Part shown: one piece after another, positions 45,424-54,647 of the stretch
Layout: every line of letters begins with the position of its first letter
How positions within the stretch are numbered: the stretch's first letter is position 1
NCBI GenBank assembly: GCA_934218695.1
Contig: CAKQDA010000002.1
Coordinates: forward strand, 135,406-199,405
DNA length: 64,000 nucleotides
Reading direction: 5' to 3'
DNA from: an uncultured Succinivibrio sp.
Lineage (GTDB): Bacteria; Pseudomonadota; Gammaproteobacteria; Enterobacterales; Succinivibrionaceae
Made by a program: the position numbers and the translations under genes
Notes under the pieces: generated by a model
What the model saw: the letters and a program-made list of their open reading frames with translations, nothing else
Told to the model about the DNA's origin: nothing
The model's database searches: none

Positions 45424-46485
45424 TTAAACAGCTGAGTTACGCTCGTAGGCCTGAATTGCTACAGGTGTACCGTTTGGCTCTTCATCACCTAACAGACCGA
45501 AGTTCTTTATATTGGTATCACACAGAGCCTGCAGTCTAGCAACTACATTAGGATCTGCCTTTTTACCAGTCAAGTGTGCATACCTGCGCTGCATCTTCAG
45601 ATAGTTGATTACAGGTTGCTTCTGACGGATCTTTCTTACAGAAGTGATCTTACCGTATTCAGCTTCATAAACAGGGTAGAAACCGGTTTCCATAGCCATA
45701 CGTGCAACGGTTACAGTTGAATTTGAGGCAAGTCCCCATCCAAGAGGGCATGGAACCAAGATCTGAATGAATCTTGCACCATGGAACTGCATAGCCTTGG
45801 TTACCTTGTATTCAAGATCACGCAAATCAGCTACAGTCGCTGTTGCAACGTAAGGAATACCGTGAGCCATGGCAATCAGTGGTACGTCTTTGCCTTTACC
45901 CCAGTCAGCACCAGGCTTGTCGCCAACAAGCTGTGTAGTTGCTGTACGGGCTGAAGGTGGTGTTGCTGATGATCTCTGAACGCCGGTGTTCATATATGCT
46001 TCGTTATCGTAACAGATGTACAGAACATCATCATTACGCTCAAACATACCTGAAAGAGGTCCAAAGCCGATGTCGGTGGTACCACCGTCACCACCCTGAG
46101 CGATGATGCGTGGAACATTGGTGTCACCATTCTTTTTTGCTCTGATGGCTGCAGCTGCTGCCAAACCTGAACCTACTGCAGCTGTATTGCCAAACAGAGA
46201 GTGAACCCAAGGCAATCTCCATGCTGATTCTGGATATGGAGTTGAGAAAACTTCCAGACAGCCAGTTGCATTAACAACCATAATGTTGCCGTTGGTTGCC
46301 TTCATAGCAGCATCGATAGCATATCTTGTACCTAATGCCTCACCACAACCCTGACAGGCTCTATGACCTGAAATCAAGCCGTTAGGACGGTCAGCAGATG
46401 ATTGGATAGTGCGCATTGCAGGATTTAACAGACGGTTACCTACGGTATTAGAACCTGTCTGATAGAATTTTATCTTTTCTAACAT
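45424..46485 (-). CDS. porB: 2-oxoacid:ferredoxin oxidoreductase, beta subunit
   Basis: 353 residues. Binds thiamine diphosphate: GHRACQGCGEALGTRYAID provides the first Cys pair of a cluster, GGDGGTTDIGFGPLSG and DNEAYMNTGVQRS form the TPP/Mg site. A sequence of PCPLGWG and a late Cys region are as in pyruvate:ferredoxin oxidoreductase beta chains. It lies 12 bases after the alpha gene and 14 before the GltD-like gene. Pyruvate is the most probable substrate but other 2-oxoacids cannot be excluded. Confidence 0.9.
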   Translation of the reverse strand: MLEKIKFYQTGSNTVGNRLLNPAMRTIQSSADRPNGLISGHRACQGCGEALGTRYAIDAAMKATNGNIMVVNATGCLEVFSTPYPESAWRLPWVHSLFGNTAAVGSGLAAAAAIRAKKNGDTNVPRIIAQGGDGGTTDIGFGPLSGMFERNDDVLYICYDNEAYMNTGVQRSSATPPSARTATTQLVGDKPGADWGKGKDVPLIAMAHGIPYVATATVADLRDLEYKVTKAMQFHGARFIQILVPCPLGWGLASNSTVTVARMAMETGFYPVYEAEYGKITSVRKIRQKQPVINYLKMQRRYAHLTGKKADPNVVARLQALCDTNIKNFGLLGDEEPNGTPVAIQAYERNSAV

Positions 46486-46497
46486 TGTTTACTCCGC

Positions 46498-47742
46498 CTA
46501 ATCCTTAACTGATTTCTCTAGAGCAGATTGAGTGATAGGACCTTTTGCAAAGGTTACGCCCTCAGTCTTGTCTGTGTAGCTGTTGAGTACGTCAGCGTTA
46601 ACATCGAACCAGGTAAATTCTTCTGTAAACTTGCCTGCCAATGCATCCTTAACAATTCCTCTGATGGTAGTACCGAAGATTGGGCGTCCACCAAGGCCAG
46701 CAACTACAGTCTTAACGTCGCAGTTTTTACCTTCCACTGCTCTCTTTACTTCAGGACATACTATGCCGCGAGCGCCGAAAGAGAAGGCTCTTTCAATGCA
46801 GATAATTTGCTTGGTGTCACCTATTGCATTTGCCATAGCTTCATATGGGAATGGACGGAATGACTTGAGAGAAATGATTCCTACGTTAATACCTTCAGCC
46901 TTTAATCTGTCGATCTCGTCTTTTGCAGTACCAACTGTTGAACCCATGATTACTAACTTGAGATCAGCATTCTCACAGTTATAGCAATCCAGCAGACCGC
47001 CAGACTTAGAACCGGTTAAATCACGATACTCTTTTGTAACCTTCTCAATAACCTTTAAGGCTTTTGCCATCTTGCGCTGCTGTAAGAATCTTACTTCAGT
47101 GAAAGCTTCAGGACCTACCATAGCACCGATTGAAACAGGTTCTTTTGGAGTAAGGAACTCACGTGGCTGATATTCTGGGAGAAATTTGTCAACAGTTTCC
47201 TGAGATGGAATATCAAGTCTCTCAAAAGCATGAGTCAGAACGAATCCATCCATACATACCATAACAGGAAGACCTACTTCTTCAGCAACCTTAAATGCCA
47301 TGATGTGAGTATCTACGGCATCCTGATTTGATTCACAGAACAACTGCAGCCATCCTGAGTCACGCTGTGATAGAGAGTCTGAATGATCATTCCAAATATT
47401 GATAGGACCGCCAATAGCACGTGATGCTACAGTCATAACAATTGGAAGACCAAGACCTGAAGCTGAGTAAACACCTTCAGTCATATATAAAAGACCCTGA
47501 GATGCAGTTGCAGTGTATGTACGTGCACCACCAACCTCTGAGCCGATAGCAACAGAAATAGCTGAGAACTCAGACTCAACGTTAAGGAAGTCACAGTCCT
47601 TTAAAGTGCCGTTTTTTACAAACTTGCCAACATTTTCAACGATGTGGGTTTGTGGAGAAATAGGGTAGGCACAAACAACACCTGGACGACATAGGGCAAC
47701 AGCCTTAGCTACACCTAATGATCCTTCGATCTGCTCAAGCAT
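46498..47742 (-). CDS. porA: 2-oxoacid:ferredoxin oxidoreductase, alpha subunit
   Basis: 414 residues. CAYPISPQTHIVENVGKFV at the N-terminus is the substrate-domain start of the alpha subunit; ESEFSAISVAIGSEVGGARTYTATASQGLLYM (in two parts), IWNDHSDSLSQRDSGWLQLF and the later KLVIMGSTVGTAKDEIDRL and IERAFSFGARG are conserved. It overlaps the gamma gene by eight bases, indicating coupling. Together with gamma and beta it forms the enzyme that cleaves pyruvate to acetyl-CoA, CO2 and reduced ferredoxin. Confidence 0.92.
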   Translation of the reverse strand: MLEQIEGSLGVAKAVALCRPGVVCAYPISPQTHIVENVGKFVKNGTLKDCDFLNVESEFSAISVAIGSEVGGARTYTATASQGLLYMTEGVYSASGLGLPIVMTVASRAIGGPINIWNDHSDSLSQRDSGWLQLFCESNQDAVDTHIMAFKVAEEVGLPVMVCMDGFVLTHAFERLDIPSQETVDKFLPEYQPREFLTPKEPVSIGAMVGPEAFTEVRFLQQRKMAKALKVIEKVTKEYRDLTGSKSGGLLDCYNCENADLKLVIMGSTVGTAKDEIDRLKAEGINVGIISLKSFRPFPYEAMANAIGDTKQIICIERAFSFGARGIVCPEVKRAVEGKNCDVKTVVAGLGGRPIFGTTIRGIVKDALAGKFTEEFTWFDVNADVLNSYTDKTEGVTFAKGPITQSALEKSVKD

Positions 47743-48304
47743 TCTTTGCCTCCTCTAAAATGAAGTTATAAGCCAAAGCTGCAGTCTCAGCATTAGCATC
47801 ACCAATCTTGCCTGGGTAACGGGACTGGAAAGCTTTCTGTACGGATTCGAGCTTTAAAATTCCAGTTACGGCAGCTAAAGAAGCCAGCATTGGAGCTCCA
47901 GGAAGAGGCTTTCCTATCTTTTGCATTGCAAAATCTGTTGCAGGAACAGTAAATACATGTCCTTTTGGTAACATCTTTACAATCTCTGGAACGACTTTTT
48001 CAGGAGCTTCTTTTGAGTTGATAACAACGTAGCCGTTTTTATCAAGACCTGAAAAAACATCAACAGCACCTAGCAGTGTCTTATCCTGAATCAATACTAC
48101 GTTTGGTTCCTGAATAGGCTCATGAGTGCGGATTTCTTTGTTGTCAATACGAGCGTAGGCAACAACAGGTGCACCTGTACGCTCTGAACCAAAGCTTGGG
48201 AAAGCTTGCGCATAGTGGCCTTCGTAGAAAGCGGCTAAAGTCAGCATCTCTGCAGCGGTCACAACACCTTGGCCTCCACGGCCATGTAATCTAATCTGAA
48301 GCAT
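47735..48304 (-). CDS. porG: 2-oxoacid:ferredoxin oxidoreductase, gamma subunit
   Basis: 189 residues, first gene of the operon. IRLHGRGGQGVVTAAEMLTLAAF at the N-terminus is the gamma-domain signature, FPSFGSERTGAPVVAYARID and PNVVLIQDKTLL follow, and FAMQKIGKPLPGAPMLASLAAVTG ends the domain. AGGAG-like GGAGCC lies before the ATG at 48304. The order gamma-alpha-beta-(GltD-like) differs from the usual gamma-delta-alpha-beta of small four-subunit enzymes, since delta is replaced by the large flavoprotein at the end. Confidence 0.92.
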   Translation of the reverse strand: MLQIRLHGRGGQGVVTAAEMLTLAAFYEGHYAQAFPSFGSERTGAPVVAYARIDNKEIRTHEPIQEPNVVLIQDKTLLGAVDVFSGLDKNGYVVINSKEAPEKVVPEIVKMLPKGHVFTVPATDFAMQKIGKPLPGAPMLASLAAVTGILKLESVQKAFQSRYPGKIGDANAETAALAYNFILEEAKNA

Positions 48305-48812
48305 TAAGGCTCCTCGTTTGCAGTGTGTGTTAAAAAGGTTTTTTAAACCGTTGCAATAATTTTAGTAGGAATTTTCAAAATAACAAATTTTTGAAAATTT
48401 ATTAACAAAAATTATGAAAATTTGTCTGATAATAAAAAATTAAGAATTTTGTGTAAAAGATAGAGGATATATAAGGGGTTGTAGCGGTTCTAAAATGTCA
48501 GAAAATGATAAAAAAATGTAAATTCTTAATAATGGCATGAGAAAAGATGTTAAAAATTTTCAATACAGTATAAAAAGTATATTGACAGCAAAATTATAAA
48601 AATACCTTTCTAAAATCAGAAATGACTTAAGTAAGTGTCAGGTAACTGACTTTATTTGTTTTAATAAAATTTGAATATATAAAAAAAATATTCTATTATT
48701 AAATATAGTTTAATAACCTATTTTTATAAATATTTTTGCTCATATAATTCGGTTTTACCTCTCAACAGAATTTGCGATTATCTTTTACAGAATCTTTAAA
48801 AGCTGGTATTTT
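48305..48812. other. Divergent promoter region, no gene seen
   Basis: About 510 very AT-rich bases between the oxidoreductase operon (minus) and the ROK gene (plus). It must hold both promoters. I found no FNR or CRP match good enough to report. Confidence 0.45.
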
Positions 48813-49823
48813 ATGATTGAATCTTCAGTAACCATTACATCAAAGCAAATCAGAGAGCAAAATCTTCAGCTTGTAAGACGTGCTCTTCATAAGGAACAGA
48901 TCTGCACTGCTTCTAAATTAAAGGAAATGACGGGATTGTCTGTTGTAACCTTAAACAAAATTCTGTCCTTCCTTATTGCATCAGGAGAGGTCCTTGAAGG
49001 AGGAAAATCCTCAATTCCCAACGGCAGACCTGCGACCACTTACAGGTTCAATGAAATGAATAAACTCATACTGATCCTTTCTATATATAAGAGATCTGGA
49101 AATAAATATGTAGGCTATTCAGTTCATAATCTTTTTGGTGAATGTCTTGAAAGACGTGAAGAACTGATTGATGAAAAAGACTCAATTCAGACAAATGAAT
49201 TTAAGATAGGCATGGAGAGATATGTTGAAAGATATCCGAAAATTTCTGTTATCGGTGTATCCATGCCGTCAGATGACGTTGGCGGGCGTGTAGGAAGTGC
49301 TATTCGTCATGACAGTCAGTCAAAGCGTCTGTCAGGTCATCTTGAAAAACATTTTAATATTCCTATATTTTTTGAAACAGATATCAACGCTGCTACTCTA
49401 GGCTGTTACAAGCGATGCAAAAATCAGGAGTACGTCAGTGGAATTATTCTAGTTCCAGGAAAAATTCCCGGTTGCGGTTTCTGCTACAACGGATCTGTTC
49501 TTCGTGGTAAAGACGGTATGGCAGGTGAGATCAGATATTTTCCAATGTATAACGATGTGGGAGTTCTCCCTTCCGAATCTCTGCAGGCAGATGATCTGGC
49601 CATAAGAACAATCAGAGCCGTTATGTGTGTGTTAAATCCGGGGTATGTGGCAATATATTCTGAAACACTTAAACCAGACCTTATTGAACGGCTGAAAAAA
49701 CAGATATCAACTGCTGCAGAAGAAGCTTTACTGCCTAAAATTGAAATTACGGATAATTTAAGAGAAGACACTGTATCCGGTATGGTAAGTCTGTGCCTGA
49801 AAAAAATGGAACAGATCGGTTAA
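48813..49823 (+). CDS. ROK-family transcriptional regulator
   Basis: 336 residues. Residues 10-65 form a winged helix-turn-helix (REQNLQLVRRALHKEQICTA, then SKLKEMTGLSVVTLNKILSFL), as in NagC/Mlc-type repressors. The rest is a ROK sugar-kinase-like domain: VIGVSMPSDDVGGRVG, FFETDINAATLGCYKRC and GMAGEIRYFP, the last carrying the G-x-x-G-E piece. The ATP-binding D-x-G-x-T loop is not seen and the C-x-C-G-x-x-G-C zinc motif is not preserved, so it is a degenerate regulator and not a kinase. Divergent from the oxidoreductase operon; target genes and inducer are unknown. Confidence 0.8.
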   Translation: MIESSVTITSKQIREQNLQLVRRALHKEQICTASKLKEMTGLSVVTLNKILSFLIASGEVLEGGKSSIPNGRPATTYRFNEMNKLILILSIYKRSGNKYVGYSVHNLFGECLERREELIDEKDSIQTNEFKIGMERYVERYPKISVIGVSMPSDDVGGRVGSAIRHDSQSKRLSGHLEKHFNIPIFFETDINAATLGCYKRCKNQEYVSGIILVPGKIPGCGFCYNGSVLRGKDGMAGEIRYFPMYNDVGVLPSESLQADDLAIRTIRAVMCVLNPGYVAIYSETLKPDLIERLKKQISTAAEEALLPKIEITDNLREDTVSGMVSLCLKKMEQIG

Positions 49824-50295
49824 TCGTGAAATCTTACATGAGCAAGTACGTTATTGAAAACAGAAAAATAGAGAAGTAAGCGTCTTGGTATATTACATTA
49901 AAAACTGAATTTCATAATTATTAAATTTGAGGCAGACAGTTCATTATTCAGGATATTTATACTGATGTTTTATATAACTTATTCTGTTTTAATGAAAAAT
50001 TTTTTGCATAATATAGATATTTTCCTTTATTGATTTAGATCAAAGCGTAAAATTTATGATAGTATTATTTTATCAATTTGAGTGATAAAGTTGTTTTTGT
50101 ATTTTATTCATCTGATTAAATTCAGATATGAATGATTATAAAACTGTAAGAGTAAATCCATAGATATATAAAAAATAAAGATTTGTTTGGTTTAACAGTC
50201 ACTTTTGATTGTTTTTCCTGCAGTTCTTATAAAGAATAAGTGGATTTTAATTTGAAAGTTAAGTCTCTCAGATTCATCAAAGTAAGGTAAGTAAC
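49824..50295. other. Intergenic region with an FNR-type box
   Basis: About 470 bases with no gene. Apart from the FNR-type box at 50030-50043 I see AT-rich sequence and a TATTAT box at 50063-50068. The ribosome site AAGTAAGGTAAGTAAC precedes the next ATG. Confidence 0.5.
50030..50043. promoter_or_regulatory. FNR-type site
   Basis: TTGATTTAGATCAA is a perfect TTGAT-N4-ATCAA match. Its centre is about 29 bases before the centre of a TATTAT box, near the spacing of class II FNR activation. It is 253 bases before the WYL regulator gene. No fnr gene is in the window. Confidence 0.6.
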
Positions 50296-51300
50296 ATGGC
50301 AAAAATTAAAAATTCAGAGAAAGATACAAAAAAGAAATCTGAATTATCTACTAACGCATCCAACAATAAGTGGAGCAGAAAGCGCCGTATTGAATTTATT
50401 GATTTCAGGTTGTGTATTGACGGAAAGATCAATAGAGCTGATTTGGTAGAATTTTTTGGAATTTCAATTCCTCAAGCTTCTTTAGATCTATCTTACTATA
50501 GGGATTTGGTAACCAGCTGTAACCCTCCAAGAGAGAATCTTTACTATGATATGCATCAGAAGGTTTATCTGAGGACAGAGGATTTTAAACCTGTATATCC
50601 TGATCAGTGTGGCAGTTCAAATTTCTTCAATGATCTGATTCAGTATGCAAAAAATGAGCTTCCTCAGAGTAAGAATTATTTTGGCTTTACACCTGATGTT
50701 GGTTTAGGTTGTCTGCAGCCTCCTAAAAGAATCATTGATGAGTCAGTATTATCAAATCTGTTAGATGCAATAAGAGGGCATTTAGCTCTTCATATTGTTT
50801 ATAAGTCATTAACTGCAGAAAAGAATGAAGATTTTCTGATCGCCCCTCATTCTTTTGCGTATGATGGATTCAGATGGCACATTCGAGCCTACTGTTATGA
50901 TCGTCATGAATTTAGAGATTACGTTTTATCGAGAATAAGGGGTGCAGATCATCCTAAGACCCAGGCTCCTAATGACAGATTCTCAGATCCTATAGGAAAC
51001 GGTTTTAGGGAAGTCGGTACAGGTAATAAGGATGATTATGACTGGAATGAGCTTATTACTTTAGAACTTCATGCAAACCCTGAACTGCCTGAATGCACCA
51101 GACGTGCAATTGAACTTGATTACGGACTGCCAAAAGATGGAGTTTTAAAATATCAGGTTAAAAAAGCGTTACTTTTCTATGCTGTAAGATCTTTGCATCT
51201 AACACAGGCATACAGAAAACTTCCTCCAGATGAACGACAGTTGGCTCTGGTAAATCAAAAAGAAATTGATGATATTCTTGATTCAATGAATAAAAAGTAG
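50296..51300 (+). CDS. WYL-domain regulator of the BrxR/CapW type
   Basis: 334 residues. After a Lys-rich start, WSRKRRIEFIDFRLCIDGKI and NRADLVEFFGISIPQASLDLSYYRD form the winged helix-turn-helix typical of BrxR/CapW regulators. A WYL domain follows (about 165-235) with LHIVYKSLT, IAPHSFAYDGFRWHIRAYCYD and FRDYVLSRI, and a C-terminal extension domain ends the protein. BrxR/CapW proteins repress phage-defence operons and release DNA upon a nucleic-acid signal. None of the neighbours is a known defence gene: ROK regulator upstream, drug transporter downstream. It may act elsewhere in the genome or on the genes after it. Confidence 0.75.
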   Translation: MAKIKNSEKDTKKKSELSTNASNNKWSRKRRIEFIDFRLCIDGKINRADLVEFFGISIPQASLDLSYYRDLVTSCNPPRENLYYDMHQKVYLRTEDFKPVYPDQCGSSNFFNDLIQYAKNELPQSKNYFGFTPDVGLGCLQPPKRIIDESVLSNLLDAIRGHLALHIVYKSLTAEKNEDFLIAPHSFAYDGFRWHIRAYCYDRHEFRDYVLSRIRGADHPKTQAPNDRFSDPIGNGFREVGTGNKDDYDWNELITLELHANPELPECTRRAIELDYGLPKDGVLKYQVKKALLFYAVRSLHLTQAYRKLPPDERQLALVNQKEIDDILDSMNKK

Positions 51301-51390
51301 AATTGAGCCTCCTTAACAGGAGGCTTTGTGTTTCATATTATTCATAATTATTTTCACTTTGTCTGTTTATTAAGTTAACTAAATGAAACA

Positions 51391-52608
51391 ATGTCTGTAA
51401 CTAAAAATAAAGGCTTTCAATATGGTATTTACGTGTTTACATTAGGCATGCTCTGCGCTTTTGCTCCAATGTGTTCTGATATGTATTTACCATCACTACC
51501 AGAGATTGTAATTTATTTTAACTCCACCCCATCTCAGGTACAGTTTTCACTTACAGCTTCATTTTTTGGCCTGGCTTTAGGTCAGATTGTAATCGGACCT
51601 GTTTCAGATGCATATGGCAGGATCAAGCCTTTGATGCTCTGTCTTTTCCTCTTTACATTGTCTTCTCTTGCCTGCGCTCTCTCTCCTGATATATGGTTTT
51701 TCATTTTCTTCAGACTTGTTCAGGGAATTTCGGCAGCCGGGGGCATAGTTTTAACAAGATCGATCGCCTGTGACAGATTTAAAGGAAATGAGTTAACCTC
51801 ATTTATGTCCTTTTTAATGGCGATAAATTCTTTAGGACCTATCCTTGGACCTATAATTGGTTCTCTGGTTGTAACTTATTTTTCATGGACAGTGATATTT
51901 TTTATTCTAGTAGGTTGGGGATTAATACTAATTTATTTAACCAGATTTTATGTGCCTGAATCATTAGCTGTAGAAAAAAGAGAAAACGGTGCATTAAAAT
52001 CCATTTTAAAAATGAAAACTGATCTTTTAAACCTGAAGTTTATGCTGTCAGTTTTGTCGCTGTCTTTTGTAATGGGCGGGTTCTTTTCATATCTTGCAGC
52101 CTCTCCTTTTGTTTTTCAGAAGATTTATGGATTTACTCCTTTTGAATATTCACTGACCTTTGCATTTATTGCTGTATGTATATCAGTTGTTGCCTCTTCA
52201 GCAGGTCGCCTGTCCCGTCGTCTGTCTGAGATAAAAGTAGTATTCCTGTCATATTTTCTGCTTATAATATCTGGAACAGGTGTTTTGTTAATATCTATAG
52301 TAAAACCTGAAAGTTTTCTTCCAGTGCTTGTATGTCTTGCTGTTTACTGCTCGATGATGGGACTTTCACAGTCAGCAGGTTTCGGTGTCATTATGAGTTT
52401 AAAAAAAGGTGGTGCTGGTGCTGCTTCTGGAATTTTTGGTGTTATGTACTTTTTTATTGGTGCACTTGTTTCTCCATTAGTTGGTGTAATGGGCGAAATG
52501 TCCATGATCCCTTTTGGCATAAACTTGACTCTATGCGCTGTTTTATCCGTTTCTCTTCTATATATTTCAATCAGGATTAAAGATGAAAAACATTCCGATT
52601 CTAAATAA
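51391..52608 (+). CDS. Bcr/CflA-family multidrug efflux transporter
   Basis: 405 residues, twelve membrane segments. MFS of the drug:H+ antiporter group: GMLCAFAPMCSDMYLPSLPEI in the first helix, QVQFSLTASFFGLALGQIVIGPVSDAYGRIKPL with the G-x-x-x-D-x-x-G-R-x-x-P loop A motif, RLVQGISAAGGIVLTRSI and SLGPILGPIIGSLV (motif C region). Substrates of relatives include bicyclomycin and sulfonamides; not predictable here. The 3' end overlaps the next gene by 26 bases, so the two are co-expressed. Confidence 0.88.
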   Translation: MSVTKNKGFQYGIYVFTLGMLCAFAPMCSDMYLPSLPEIVIYFNSTPSQVQFSLTASFFGLALGQIVIGPVSDAYGRIKPLMLCLFLFTLSSLACALSPDIWFFIFFRLVQGISAAGGIVLTRSIACDRFKGNELTSFMSFLMAINSLGPILGPIIGSLVVTYFSWTVIFFILVGWGLILIYLTRFYVPESLAVEKRENGALKSILKMKTDLLNLKFMLSVLSLSFVMGGFFSYLAASPFVFQKIYGFTPFEYSLTFAFIAVCISVVASSAGRLSRRLSEIKVVFLSYFLLIISGTGVLLISIVKPESFLPVLVCLAVYCSMMGLSQSAGFGVIMSLKKGGAGAASGIFGVMYFFIGALVSPLVGVMGEMSMIPFGINLTLCAVLSVSLLYISIRIKDEKHSDSK

Positions 52609-53317
52609 TTTAAAGAATGCTATTTTGATTTCTTTCATATCTTTAGGCTTTGCCTCATCATATGCGGCAACATTTGATACTGATGAAAAAAAACAGATTG
52701 AAACTATCATTGATGATTATGTATCTAATCACCCAGAGGTGATCCTGCGAGCAATGAAAAAGCTAGAGCAGGATGAAAAGAAAAATCTTGAGGAGAATAT
52801 GCTCAGGATTGCCTCAAAGATAAGAAAGTCTGACAGCATTCCTTTTTTAGGTAAGAGGACTGCATCTCATTATATTATTGAGTTTTATGACTATAACTGT
52901 GGCTACTGTAAAGTTCTCGAACCAATGTTTGAAAGAGCATTAAAAGATTATGATGTTCAGATATCTTTTGTAAATATACCTGTAATTAAAGAAAATTCAA
53001 AACAGTTAGCTCTTCTGGGACAGGCTGTTTTCAATATCGACAGTAAAAAATATTTTAAGCTTCATGAAAAGTTTATGACTCCAGGCTCAATCAGTTCTGA
53101 TGAAACTTCAGTCAGAAAATATTTAGATGAGGTAGGTATTGATTTTAATGATTTCAAAAAAGAGCTGAGCTCAGGCAGACCTCAAAGTCAGATATCATCA
53201 AATATTGAGGACAGTATTGAACTAAAGATAGCAGGTACCCCTTATTTAATTATCGACGGAAAAGAGGTAAGGGGAGCGCTGACAAGTTACTCTGCTTTAC
53301 AGGAATTACTAAAGTAA
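52583..53317 (+). CDS. DsbA-like periplasmic thiol oxidoreductase (Com1/ScsC type)
   Basis: 244 residues. A signal peptide (hydrophobic NAILISFISLGFASSYA) is followed by a helical segment of charged residues (about 35-85) such as ScsC and Com1 use for oligomerisation, and then a thioredoxin fold with the active site FYDYNCGYCK (Cys106, Cys109) and the cis-Pro loop AGTPYLIIDGKEVRG. CGYC is the dipeptide of Com1/ScsC and BdbD relatives rather than the CPHC of DsbA. It starts inside the transporter gene. Role: disulfide formation or isomerisation in the periplasm. Confidence 0.87.
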   Translation: MKNIPILNNLKNAILISFISLGFASSYAATFDTDEKKQIETIIDDYVSNHPEVILRAMKKLEQDEKKNLEENMLRIASKIRKSDSIPFLGKRTASHYIIEFYDYNCGYCKVLEPMFERALKDYDVQISFVNIPVIKENSKQLALLGQAVFNIDSKKYFKLHEKFMTPGSISSDETSVRKYLDEVGIDFNDFKKELSSGRPQSQISSNIEDSIELKIAGTPYLIIDGKEVRGALTSYSALQELLK

Positions 53318-53318
53318 A

Positions 53319-53483
53319 ATGTCATTCTGGCTCATTGTGGTAATCTCACTTCCATTGCTGTTTGTTGTCGGTACTACTTATAATGCCATTAAAGAACAGA
53401 AAAAATTAGAAGAAGGTCTTTTAAAAAAAGTCCTGAAAACCCGGGAAGAAATTAAGAAACACAGTTTAAATAAGAAACATTAG
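53319..53483 (+). CDS. 54-residue single-span membrane protein
   Basis: Two bases after the DsbA-like stop, ATG 53319 opens a frame of 54 codons: an N-terminal membrane helix (FWLIVVISLPLLFVVGTTY) followed by a Lys/Glu-rich helical tail (KEQKKLEEGLLKKVLKTREE). Such composition is unlikely by chance and the spacing suggests translational coupling, so I treat it as a real small gene and third member of the transporter-DsbA operon. Function unknown. Confidence 0.6.
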   Translation: MSFWLIVVISLPLLFVVGTTYNAIKEQKKLEEGLLKKVLKTREEIKKHSLNKKH

Positions 53484-53604
53484 GTTCAAACTTCTTACTA
53501 ACCCTAATAAAGGAAAAAAATTTTTTTGTTCAGTAAACGGTTAAAATTAAAATATTCATAAAAAAAGCTAGTAGGGTTGTGAATCACAAGCCAAGGAGAA
53601 TATC

Positions 53605-54630
53605 ATGAAATATAAATTAGCTCTTGCATTGGCTGTTTTGCCTGTTTTATACACCTCACAGGCTGAAGCATTTAACGTCGGTGTGATTATGCCTACACAG
53701 ATTGAGGCAAGATGGTATCGCGAAGGTTTTGGAGTGGAAAAAGCTCTTGAGCGAAACGGTTTTAATGTTGATCTCTTTTTTAGTGGCGATATTGATGTTT
53801 CTCTGCAGCAAAGGCAGGTAAAAAGATTATCTGATGACAGTAATATCGATGCTCTGGTTATCGGATCAGTTGACGGAAATGCATTAAAAGATGCACTTGA
53901 CATAGCCAAAAGAAAAAATAAGCCTGTTATCAGTTATGACAGACTGATTACTGGAACAGATGCTGTAACCTACTATGCAACCTTTGATAATGGAATGGTA
54001 GGTAAGATCCAGGGGCAGTATTTAATTGATAAACTTCAGCCTACAGTTGAAGATCCTAAGTATATTGAAATCTTCTATGGTTCACTGGATGATAACAATG
54101 CCAAATTCTTTTACAGAGAGTCAATGAAGATCCTGAAACCTTATATTGATGACGGCTCCCTGATTATCAAATCAGGAGAAATTAAACCTGAGGATACAAA
54201 CATTCCTTCATGGAGAACAGATCTTGCAAGCAAGAGAATGGATGCTCTTCTTGAAAAGTTAGGATACGCTCCTAATGATCCTTCACATAAACTTGACGGT
54301 ATATTATCACCAGCTGACTGTATCAGTTCCGGAATAATTTTTACCCTAAAAAAAAGAGGATATACACCTGATAATATTCCAGTTATCACCGGTCAGGATT
54401 CAACACCTGATGCTTTAAAGAATATACAGGAAGGATATCAGGCAATGACAATATTTAAAGACAGCAATCAGCTGCAGGATGCTGTCATAGATATGGTTAA
54501 AGCTCTCAGTCAAGGAAAAGAGGCTACTATCAACGATACATCAACATATAACAATGGAGTCATTGATATGAAATCTTTTCTGTGTACTCCTGAACTAATT
54601 GACAAGTCCAATGTAAATAAACTTTTATAA
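53605..54630 (+). CDS. ChvE/XylF-like periplasmic sugar-binding protein
   Basis: 341 residues; signal peptide ends QAEA. FNVGVIMPTQIEARWYREG, the DALVIGSVDGNALKDALDIAKRKNKPVISYDRLI region and VITGQDSTPDALKNIQEGYQAMTIFKD are the two-lobe type I binding fold of the xylose/multiple-sugar group (ChvE, XylF). AAGGAG precedes the ATG. A half-operator-like AGTAAACGGTTA lies near 53532, like the LacI-type site before the fucose-isomerase-like gene. No ATPase or permease gene adjoins it, so it must work with a transporter elsewhere or as a chemoreceptor ligand carrier. Confidence 0.85.
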   Translation: MKYKLALALAVLPVLYTSQAEAFNVGVIMPTQIEARWYREGFGVEKALERNGFNVDLFFSGDIDVSLQQRQVKRLSDDSNIDALVIGSVDGNALKDALDIAKRKNKPVISYDRLITGTDAVTYYATFDNGMVGKIQGQYLIDKLQPTVEDPKYIEIFYGSLDDNNAKFFYRESMKILKPYIDDGSLIIKSGEIKPEDTNIPSWRTDLASKRMDALLEKLGYAPNDPSHKLDGILSPADCISSGIIFTLKKRGYTPDNIPVITGQDSTPDALKNIQEGYQAMTIFKDSNQLQDAVIDMVKALSQGKEATINDTSTYNNGVIDMKSFLCTPELIDKSNVNKLL

Positions 54631-54647
54631 AAGTTAAAAGTCTTTAA

